Of a stretch of 13,666 nt of DNA, positions 1 to 6,194 are shown piece by piece. The notes under the pieces were generated by a model. It had not been told where the DNA came from. It worked only from the letters and a program-made list of their open reading frames with translations, and made no database searches. Both the position numbers and the translations under genes were made by a program. The stretch is from Deltaproteobacteria bacterium (lineage in GTDB: Bacteria; Desulfobacterota; Desulfarculia; Adiutricales; Adiutricaceae): positions 1 through 13,666 of the forward strand of contig JAITJT010000213.1 in the NCBI GenBank assembly GCA_031278795.1, given 5' to 3'. Each line of letters starts with the position of its first letter. Position 1 is the stretch's first letter.

Positions 1-1557
1 CTCCGAGGGAGAGCCCAAGGAGGCCTCTTGAGGGGCTGTCAGACGTAGGGGGTACTCCACGACAGTGGCATCAGACATACCTTCCTGGCCCATCTCCACC
101 GGACCTACACCTGGAACCGGCCCTAGCTCGGCCTGGGCCAGCTGGATCTCTGGGGATGGCAGCTCCATCAGCCTGGTTATGGGCATCTCCTTAACCGGAG
201 TCGGTTCTTCTGGTGGGCCGCCTGGCTTAGGCAGCTCCGGTGGGGTAGCCACCCCCTCCGGGGGTGGATTTTTCGAGAAAGCATCGGCTGAGGTGCTGGT
301 TACTGAGATGAACCTTTCCCCTTCGACATAGCTTGGAGGAGGAGTGGACGGGCTCTGGGGTAGCTCCCCATCACTCTGGAGGCCAGCATAGAGCACCTGG
401 AAGGCGCATTCGCGCTTAACGCAGCTGACAGTAGTGTAGATAGGGGCGACGGAGGCTTTTTTCAGGGAGACCTTACCGTTATCCACGGCTAAATCCACAG
501 CCAGGATAGCGCTCCTCTCCCTGGGCTTGGTTCTCTGGTTGGAAACAAAGTTCCCAAGGGAATAGGCTACTAAGGTAAAGCCCCTCGCGGTCTGGAGGAC
601 ATCTATGGGCTGAAGCACGTGGGGGTGGGTGCCTATTATTAGGTCAGCCCCGTTGTCGGCGGTGAACTGGGCCATGGTTATCTGGGAATTACTGGGCTTC
701 TCCTGGTATTCATTGCCCCAGTGGAACAGAACCACGATAACATCGGGCGCGAGCTCCTTGGCCTTGGTGAGCCCCTCCAAGACGGACTCCTCGGAGATAA
801 CGTTCAAGCTCAGGCTTTCAGGATTGTCAGCATTGGGAAGCGAGGTGTTGCTGCCATAGCTGAAGTTTAAAAGGGCCCACTTCAACCCATCGTATTCCAC
901 CAGAAGCGGCTGGTTTGGGAGGATGCTTTCGGTTCCCAGGCCCGTCCAGATCAAGCCCATGCCGTCAAGGATCTCGATTGTTCTTTTGGCCCCGGTGTTT
1001 CCCTTGTCAAAGATATGGTTGTTGGCCAGGGTCACTATGTGAACGCCCATGTCCACAATGGCGGCGGCGAGCGAGTCCGGGGTATTGAAGGCTGGATAGC
1101 CGGAATATTTGGATTTTTCCCCGGCAAAGGTGGTCTCCAGGTTTCCTATGACCATGGAGTTGGCCAAATAAGGCTTTATCCTCTGGAACTGAACGCGAAA
1201 CTCATAATCCTTACCTTTTTTGGCGTATTTCAGCTGCTGCCCGTGGCACATGATGTCGCCAATGAAGAGCACCCTGGACTCCCTGGGTCCGGCTTTCCGG
1301 CCCCTTGGCGACCTATCCGGATAAACATCCTCTCTGGTATCTCCACCAGGTTCCCTGGGGGCGGGCCTAGCTCCGGAGGCAGGGGTGAGATCCGGGGGAG
1401 CTTCCTTGGGCGGGATTTCAAAAACAAGCACCGAGTTGTCCAAGACCAACCTGGAGGGATCCTCCATCAAAGGGCCGCCGCTCTGGGAGTAGAGAGGGGC
1501 CGTGGCCACAAAGAACAAAAATATCAAGCTTGCGAGGAGTGAAAGATGTTTTTTCAT
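1..1557 (-). CDS. CapA-family (PGA_cap) secreted metallophosphatase-like protein, 3' end outside window
   Basis: The frame is open from the ATG at 1557 to the window edge (519 codons, no stop), so the C-terminus is missing. Residues 1-20 form a signal peptide (MKK, then a hydrophobic LLASLIFLFFVATA), so the protein is exported. The catalytic-type domain spans about 95-375 and shows the CapA/PGA_cap motif series: GDIMCHGQ (100-107), GNLETTFAG (138-146), ANNHIFDKG (178-186), LFHWGNEYQ (277-285), GTHPHVLQP (309-317) and YSLGNFVSN (332-340). These Asp, Asn and His residues are those of the calcineurin-like metal site. Family members act in poly-gamma-glutamate capsule synthesis or other envelope roles, and the exact role here is unknown. 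From about residue 400 a Pro/Glu-rich, low-complexity tail runs on for at least 120 residues, longer than in plain CapA proteins. No clear Shine-Dalgarno sequence precedes the ATG; the start was chosen for the signal peptide. It lies 147 nt downstream of yjbQ on the same strand. Confidence 0.88.
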   Translation of the reverse strand, partial: MKKHLSLLASLIFLFFVATAPLYSQSGGPLMEDPSRLVLDNSVLVFEIPPKEAPPDLTPASGARPAPREPGGDTREDVYPDRSPRGRKAGPRESRVLFIGDIMCHGQQLKYAKKGKDYEFRVQFQRIKPYLANSMVIGNLETTFAGEKSKYSGYPAFNTPDSLAAAIVDMGVHIVTLANNHIFDKGNTGAKRTIEILDGMGLIWTGLGTESILPNQPLLVEYDGLKWALLNFSYGSNTSLPNADNPESLSLNVISEESVLEGLTKAKELAPDVIVVLFHWGNEYQEKPSNSQITMAQFTADNGADLIIGTHPHVLQPIDVLQTARGFTLVAYSLGNFVSNQRTKPRERSAILAVDLAVDNGKVSLKKASVAPIYTTVSCVKRECAFQVLYAGLQSDGELPQSPSTPPPSYVEGERFISVTSTSADAFSKNPPPEGVATPPELPKPGGPPEEPTPVKEMPITRLMELPSPEIQLAQAELGPVPGVGPVEMGQEGMSDATVVEYPLRLTAPQEASLGSPSE

Positions 1558-1704
1558 AAAATTATCATTTGTGAAATCTGGAAATCATTTCCTTTTAGAC
1601 ATATTTGTCATAATTGGCACTAAGGGAAAAAAAATTACCATGAAGCCCATCATTATCTATCTTGCCTTTATCTTGCTATCTATCAAAATAATCTTAAAGG
1701 CTTG

Positions 1705-2091
1705 TCAGAGAGTTTTCACGAAATATGAGCGGGTTCTGGGGCCGTCAAATTCGCAGAAAAATATTCCCTGCCAGTTGCCCAGGATCATGGAACCATTCTC
1801 CACCAGGACGGTCACGCTAGAACCAACGGCGGATGCCCGGAGGTGGGCCGAGCTGTTGCCCTCGGCATGCCTGAACTCAGGTCTATCCGGAAAGGCCTTG
1901 GAAAGACCAAAGAGGATATCGCCCTGGACGGAAGGGTCAGCGGCCTCGTTGATGGTGACCCCGGCCGTGGTGTGGGGTACGTATACGACAACAAACCCAT
2001 CATTTAACCGGCTCTTGTAGATAACGTCCCTGAGCGAGTCCGTTATATCAACCATCTCTTGTTCTTTGGTTTTAAGCGTGAATCTGAACAT
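1705..2091 (-). CDS. yjbQ: YjbQ-family protein (UPF0047), secondary thiamine-phosphate synthase-like
   Basis: The 128-residue product is full length for the UPF0047/YjbQ family. All signature blocks are present: HTTAGVTINEAADP (40-53), FRHAEGNSSAHL (73-84) and LGNWQGIFFCEFDGPRTR (104-121). The conserved His and Glu residues of these blocks line the family's putative active-site pocket. E. coli YjbQ has a weak thiamine-phosphate synthase activity, but the physiological role of the family is unsettled, so the name is a family label rather than a proven function. The protein is cytosolic, with no signal peptide or membrane segment. The ATG at 2091 is preceded by AAAGG about 9 nt upstream, and a near-consensus promoter lies further upstream (2142-2170). 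capA follows on the same strand after 147 nt, so the two may share a transcript, although there is no evidence of a functional link. Confidence 0.93.
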   Translation of the reverse strand: MFRFTLKTKEQEMVDITDSLRDVIYKSRLNDGFVVVYVPHTTAGVTINEAADPSVQGDILFGLSKAFPDRPEFRHAEGNSSAHLRASAVGSSVTVLVENGSMILGNWQGIFFCEFDGPRTRSYFVKTL

Positions 2092-2796
2092 TAGATTGAC
2101 CTTTTCTTATGTGTTTAGGCTGAAAATATGGTGAAATAAATATTTTATGGCATATTGATCGGTGGGTCAAGGATAATTTTATATTGTGAAAATATTTCCC
2201 CAATTTATAGAACATTATTGATAATTAAACACGAGTTGTTGATGGAGGAATGATTAAGAGGGGAAAGAGTCTAAAATTACTCAAATAAGCAAGTTGAGCG
2301 AAGGGAATCCAATACAGCTAAGGCGAAAGGGCCGCTTAAAGAGGATAAGATAAGTAGAGCTTGAGGTTTTGTTCGACTATTTTTTATTTTCCGCAAAAAC
2401 TAATCGTTAATCTAAAAGGACTCGAAAATAATAAGTGACGAGCAATTATTTTGGCTTACATAGTTCTTTCAAAATTTAAAAATTTAAAAATTTAAAAAAT
2501 CTAAAAAAAAATATGAATTTGAAAATCTAAAAACGTAAAAAGCTAATAATATAAAGACTAAAAGAGCACAAAATATAATGAATTAAAAAACTTTAATGAT
2601 TTAAAAATTACCAATCACTTAGCAGATAGGTAAAATATTTGTCCTATATGAATAAACTTTTTTCATGAAAAAGTGATGTCTTGTGAAAATAAAAATTGAT
2701 CTACATACTTGCTGCGTCTGTACAATAGTGCGAAATGATACACCTTTGATGATATTATTTCTAAGAAAAAAAAATACTGATTTAGAAAATCTAGTC
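2092..2796. other. AT-rich intergenic gap between yjbQ and the RocR-like regulator
   Basis: About 700 bases without a convincing gene. It contains the yjbQ promoter at its left end and a simple AT repeat near 2472-2500 (three copies of an 8-mer of the form TTTAAAAA). A 60-codon open frame starting at 2683 runs through the terminator hairpin, has no family resemblance and appears to be chance. A slightly more GC-rich patch at 2270-2350 shows no recognisable RNA or protein. Confidence 0.6.
2142..2170 (-). promoter_or_regulatory. Sigma-70-type promoter of yjbQ
   Basis: On the minus strand, TTGACC (2165-2170) and TAAAAT (2142-2147) are separated by exactly 17 nt. The predicted transcription start is near 2135, giving a leader of about 45 nt before the yjbQ ATG at 2091. 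Both hexamers match the consensus at 5 of 6 positions. Confidence 0.65.
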
Positions 2797-2852
2797 AAAA
2801 AAAAAGCCCATATCTCTTATGGGGATAAATTCCCCACAAGAGATATAAGGCT
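2797..2852 (-). terminator. Intrinsic terminator of the RocR-like regulator gene
   Basis: Minus-strand hairpin with a roughly 16-bp stem: ATATCTCTTGTGGGGA pairs with TCCCCATAAGAGATAT across a short AT loop, with one G-T wobble and further pairing at the base. It is followed directly by nine T residues (A-tract at 2797-2805 on the plus strand). It begins about 45 nt after the stop codon of the gene ending at 2896. Confidence 0.88.
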
Positions 2853-2895
2853 AAATAAAAGCTAAGGCAATGTCTAGAAAAATGTTAAGGAAGCT

Positions 2896-4449
2896 TTAGT
2901 AAAGCTGTGTCGCGGCGGTAGTTGAGGCGTCCTCATCCTTCTTGGGCCGCTTGGGCACCTCGTTTTCGGCGGTGTTAACCACGCGCTCCACATGCACCGT
3001 GATCTTCTTTTTGAGGCAGAACTTCTTGAGCTTGTAGTTCATGAGCTGCGGGGAGATTTTGAGGCTTCTCGCGGCCTTCGCGGCATTTCCACCGGCGGCC
3101 TCCAACGCGGCGGCAATGCGCTCCACCTCAGCGGCCCGGTGGAGGAAGAGACCCGTCCTCACCGGCTCGTACTTGGGAAGCGTCCCGGAAGACATGTCGC
3201 TCACCTTGACGCTTTTGCCCTTCAAAACATCCACAAAGAGCGTGGAGTTGAAATGGGAAAGCTTCAAGAGTTCCTCGTCTTTGGAAACCTGGTTCATGGC
3301 GGACTCCAGGTTGTAATAGAGCTCCTGGACATTCCCTGGCCACAGATACTCCCGGAGGGCCTCGGTTACGCCTTCTTCTAGGGAGCTCACCTTCCTTTCC
3401 AGCCGCTCGTTTAAGACCTTGACGAAGTGCATGGTGAGGATTTCTAGATCACAGAGGCGCTCCCGCAAGGGCGGTATGGTTATCAAAACAATCCCAAGCT
3501 TCAACATAAGCTTGGGGAGGAAGTTTCCCTGTCCCACGGCTTCCCTGGGATGAACCGTGGTGGAGCTAATCAGCTTGACGTCCACGTCAAACTCGTCAGT
3601 GCCCCCTACCCTTCTTATCTTACTCTCCTCACAAGCCCTCAAAAGCTTGTTCTGGAGACCAATTGGGAGGGTATTCACCTCATCTAGGAAGAGAGTGCCA
3701 CCCTTGGCCAGCTCGAAGAGCCCGGGCATGGACTTGGCGCCGGTGAAGGCGGCTTCCTCGGTTCCAAACAAGGTTCCGTCCAAGAGGCTCTCAGGGAGTG
3801 ACGAGCAGTTAAGGGTGAGGAAGGGGGCATCCTTCCTAACGGATATGTTGTGCATGACGTTTGCGAACATATCCTTTCCGGTGCCAGGCTCCCCGTAAAA
3901 CATGACAGGTGACATGGAATCCGCTGAGTTCCTGAGCGTTTCCAGGTTGGAAAGCATCTGGGGATCCTCGGTCACGATGTCTTCGATACCCATCACGGTA
4001 TGGGGGGATTTGTCCTGGGAGGCGTTTGTGTAATTTTTCCTCAGTTCCGCGTAATCGTCCAAGGACTGCCCATAGTCGCTGGTGAAAGCGATGCAGCCCA
4101 CCAGGGCGCCCTCCCGCATGATGGGGAAGATGTTCTGAATCGAGTTGATCAGCTTCCCTTGATGGGTGAAATAGCAGCAGGGGTGGTTATACAGGGGTTT
4201 TGAGGAAAATATGGACAAAAGCGCTGGATGGCTCGCGTTGTCAGAGACCTTGTAGAGATCCAGCAGGTTTTTGCCCAAGGCGTGTATTGGATCAAAGTTA
4301 TCGATCCTGCCCTGAGCTTTGTTGTAAAACACAATTTCAGAATTGACGTTCATGATGATTACGCCGGTCGGCAAGTCATCCAAGATCTGGGAGAGCAAAT
4401 CTGTGCTCCCAAGACCCCACGTCAAATTTTCAAGTCCAAATGAATGCAT
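2896..4449 (-). CDS. RocR-like PAS / sigma-54-type AAA+ / Fis-HTH transcriptional regulator with altered motor residues
   Basis: The 517-residue product has a PAS sensor (about 18-125, LLSQILDDLPTGVIIMN onward), an AAA+ domain (about 155-385) and a Fis-type helix-turn-helix (about 437-480, ending SPQLMNYKLKKF). This is the architecture of RocR-type activators of amino-acid catabolism. Walker A (GEPGTGKD, 186-193) and Walker B (GGTLFLDE, 250-257) are intact, so ATP binding is likely. Other motor residues deviate from the family. The sigma-54-contact loop reads AAFTGA (233-238) instead of GAFTGA. The two arginine-finger positions are Leu311 and Lys317 (FLPKLMLKL where FRxDLYYRL is usual), and sensor II has Gln375 in GNVQEL. 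Classical sigma-54 activation may be weak or absent. A charged tail of about 35 residues follows the HTH. The ATG at 4449 has only a weak GAGA upstream. No target gene adjoins it; both neighbouring gaps are long. Confidence 0.85.
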   Translation of the reverse strand: MHSFGLENLTWGLGSTDLLSQILDDLPTGVIIMNVNSEIVFYNKAQGRIDNFDPIHALGKNLLDLYKVSDNASHPALLSIFSSKPLYNHPCCYFTHQGKLINSIQNIFPIMREGALVGCIAFTSDYGQSLDDYAELRKNYTNASQDKSPHTVMGIEDIVTEDPQMLSNLETLRNSADSMSPVMFYGEPGTGKDMFANVMHNISVRKDAPFLTLNCSSLPESLLDGTLFGTEEAAFTGAKSMPGLFELAKGGTLFLDEVNTLPIGLQNKLLRACEESKIRRVGGTDEFDVDVKLISSTTVHPREAVGQGNFLPKLMLKLGIVLITIPPLRERLCDLEILTMHFVKVLNERLERKVSSLEEGVTEALREYLWPGNVQELYYNLESAMNQVSKDEELLKLSHFNSTLFVDVLKGKSVKVSDMSSGTLPKYEPVRTGLFLHRAAEVERIAAALEAAGGNAAKAARSLKISPQLMNYKLKKFCLKKKITVHVERVVNTAENEVPKRPKKDEDASTTAATQLY

Positions 4450-4992
4450 ATATAGTTCTCACTAAGGCGCAAGGCAGTTATAAATTTATGATAAATATGA
4501 TGAGGATCAAAAAAGCGAAAGAGGCCACTAATACTAACAAGATTTTAGCAACAAGTTGACAATATTAAAAAAGTGGCAACTATACTAAAGTTAACTAATG
4601 ATGATCGCTCATTCATGGGTTAAATCAAATCACAAGCCGCAGGTTTAGCATTAAAAAAGAAATAATGAAACAATTGACTCATGAGGTGGCGTGAAGACTC
4701 ATACGGGGGTAAAAGGAGAGTTGTTAAGGGGATAAAAGAGGAAAATGCACAACAATACAAACCCGCCTGGTATAAAATCAATATGTCTAAGCAAATCCTA
4801 AATAACGGCCAAGCGCCGTTATCGCAGGTGCTGTTAAAAATGAATATATAATAAAAAACTTAAAAGGTAAATGATAAAAAAGTTTTTAAAACAAATTTTT
4901 GATTTTATCCAAATTTGTTTGACGTGGCAAAAGAGCTCTAAATCTGACAGTTCTCAACTTAAGTAATACATTTATTGTCGAGGCTCAAGAAG

Positions 4993-5061
4993 TAAAAATA
5001 AAAAAGGATTGACTTAAGGTTTAGGCGATAGATTTATGCCTAAGACTCTAAATCAATCCTT
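4993..5061 (-). terminator. Long hairpin with T-tract, terminator-like on the minus strand
   Basis: Arms of about 23 nt (5004-5026 and 5038-5061) pair with a few wobbles or mismatches. Their outer parts, AAGGATTGA and TCAATCCTT, are perfect. On the minus strand the hairpin is followed by a T-rich run ending near 4993. The nearest upstream minus-strand gene is the lipoprotein ending at 5406, which is 345 nt away, so this may end that transcript or be left from a lost gene. Confidence 0.5.
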
Positions 5062-5126
5062 GGAAAAGAGATTAAGGATTTTTCAAAGGCCTGGAATCAC
5101 CAAAAAAACTACCCGAATCACAAAAA

Positions 5127-5243
5127 ATGGAAATACAATTATTTTCAAGAAGATATGTTGATCCAAAAGACTTTGATCTGGCGCAAGATGCACCTTTGCA
5201 ATACGTTTCCCCTATTATGCTAAACGATCACTTGTTTCTCTAG
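5127..5243 (+). other. Short open frame, possible gene remnant
   Basis: A 38-codon ATG frame whose product contains the protein-like stretch RYVDPKDFDLAQDAPLQYV and ends in a TAG. No Shine-Dalgarno sequence and no recognised family. Its composition is less AT-biased than the flanks. It could be the start of a degraded gene, because more codons without bias follow the stop, but chance is not excluded. Confidence 0.2.
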
Positions 5244-5330
5244 TTAAGGACATTAAAAGAGGCGTTGGTGAAATAAAGAAGGATACCCTTAGGGGAAATT
5301 GACTGACGCGGATTAACGTGGAGGTGCAAC

Positions 5331-5390
5331 TTGAAAATATTTAGATTATTAAAGATCTTGTCAAAATTGCGGCACTCTTCCGTGGGATAA
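5331..5390 (+). other. 19-codon TTG-start frame with a strong ribosome-binding site
   Basis: GGAGGTG at 5320-5326 sits 4 nt before a TTG codon at 5331 that opens a 19-residue basic, hydrophobic peptide (KIFRLLKILSKLRHSSVG after the start), ending at TAA 5388-5390. The ribosome-binding site is better than that of most genes in the window. It may be a real small peptide, a remnant N-terminus, or chance. It converges on the lipoprotein gene. Confidence 0.22.
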
Positions 5391-5405
5391 GCGGTTTTTA
5401 AAGCA

Positions 5406-5783
5406 TTAAATGCGCTTCATTACCACACTCACGTCTGCACCGAGAGGGAGATTCATCGTATTTTTGTCCAAGAAATCAATTGTGTCGCACTGAGTACCAT
5501 CTGGCAGGCATGTCTTCCAGGTCGTCTTATCAACTTTTTCGTAAATGATATTGGTTTCATTGGCCACTTCGTCATTTAAATAAACCGTGAGTTTGTCGTC
5601 AGAAAATGCGGCCTTCAGGTTGAGGGTGGGCGGTAAATTTTCGCCATATAGTATTTTTAGGTTGTCACGAGAGGCATCAACGTCTATTTTCCATTCACCG
5701 ATAAATGGATTGCTGCTTCCGCAGCCAAAGGAGAATGCAATGAATGATAAACATATTAAAAGCGTTAACACTAGCTTGCGCAT
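5406..5783 (-). CDS. Small putative lipoprotein of unknown function
   Basis: The start is placed at the ATG at 5783 rather than further upstream because GGGAG lies 10 nt before it and because a signal peptide begins there (MRKLVLTLLICLSFIAFSFGC). This gives 125 residues. Cys21 follows a long hydrophobic stretch; the residues before it (S-F-G) are a poor but tolerable lipobox, so lipidation is likely but not certain. The mature part opens NPFIGEWKIDVD, which resembles the first strand of lipocalin-like or META-like small beta-barrels (GxW motif), followed by alternating polar and hydrophobic residues typical of beta strands. Two cysteines (TCLPDGTQC) could form a disulfide in the envelope. I do not recognise a named family. 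It stands alone between two long gaps and seems to be its own transcription unit. Confidence 0.72.
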   Translation of the reverse strand: MRKLVLTLLICLSFIAFSFGCGSSNPFIGEWKIDVDASRDNLKILYGENLPPTLNLKAAFSDDKLTVYLNDEVANETNIIYEKVDKTTWKTCLPDGTQCDTIDFLDKNTMNLPLGADVSVVMKRI

Positions 5784-6194
5784 ATTATGGTTGCTCCCAA
5801 TTTTTATGGTAGAAATAAAATTACAACGCATTTTTATTTTGTTAATTAAAAACATCACCTTGAAAACATCCATGTTTCAGGAATACAGTGCGTTGAATCA
5901 GGGAGAGATCTTAGCACAATCCAGAAAAAAAAGCATCTAATAAATTAGGATATTTTATATATAGTAATTTATAATATATATATCATAAATCAAATATTTT
6001 CTCATTAGTTATAATATATGACTAGAAATTATGGTTTGGCGAGGAATTTTGAGCGGGTATAATAGTTTAGGTAACTAAAAGATTAATTAAAGAAGCTTGA
6101 GGGGTACGCTCCTTTAAGTATAAGGAGAGAATCAAGAAACTCTAGTAAAGGGGGGGTGGAAATTTAAAAAAAAGCTAATAGCGCTTAGTGCCAA
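5784..6194. other. AT-rich intergenic gap between the lipoprotein and the degenerate regulator
   Basis: About 410 bases. It holds the lipoprotein ribosome-binding site (GGGAG near 5794-5798) and presumably its promoter, which I could not assign confidently. At 6172-6194, just after the regulator's stop codon, the minus strand has a weak 4-bp hairpin (CTAA/TTAG) followed by eight T residues, a poor terminator candidate. A second small inverted repeat (CTCCTT/AAGGAG near 6110-6127) has no T-tract. No gene is seen. Confidence 0.5.

Larger units (their letters stand above)
4450..5405. other. AT-rich intergenic gap with small hairpins and tiny frames
   Basis: About 950 bases with no recognisable gene. 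Seen in it: a perfect 8-bp inverted repeat at 4802-4822 (ATAACGGC / GCCGTTAT, 5-nt loop) with no T-tract, which could be an operator; a plus-strand pair TTGACA (4556-4561) and TATACT (4581-4586) with a 19-nt spacer; a terminator-like hairpin at 5004-5061; a 38-codon frame at 5127-5243; and a 19-codon TTG-start frame at 5331-5390. The last two are plus strand and may be remnants of a lost gene. Confidence 0.5.

Noticed and set aside
1558..1704. Terminator between yjbQ and capA
   Set aside because: A 7-bp repeat (GCCTTTA/TAAAGGC) has a loop over 20 nt and its T-tract is far away, so it is too weak to call.
2683..2865. 60-codon plus-strand frame with Cys residues
   Set aside because: It runs through the terminator hairpin of the regulator gene, has AT-driven Lys/Asn/Ile composition and no ribosome-binding site or family.
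4556..4586. Plus-strand TTGACA-N19-TATACT resembling a MerR-type promoter
   Set aside because: No MerR gene is nearby and no credible gene follows; in AT-rich DNA such a match is likely by chance.
5784..5873. 30-residue N-terminal extension of the lipoprotein
   Set aside because: The extension would bury the signal peptide, and the good ribosome-binding site belongs to the ATG at 5783.
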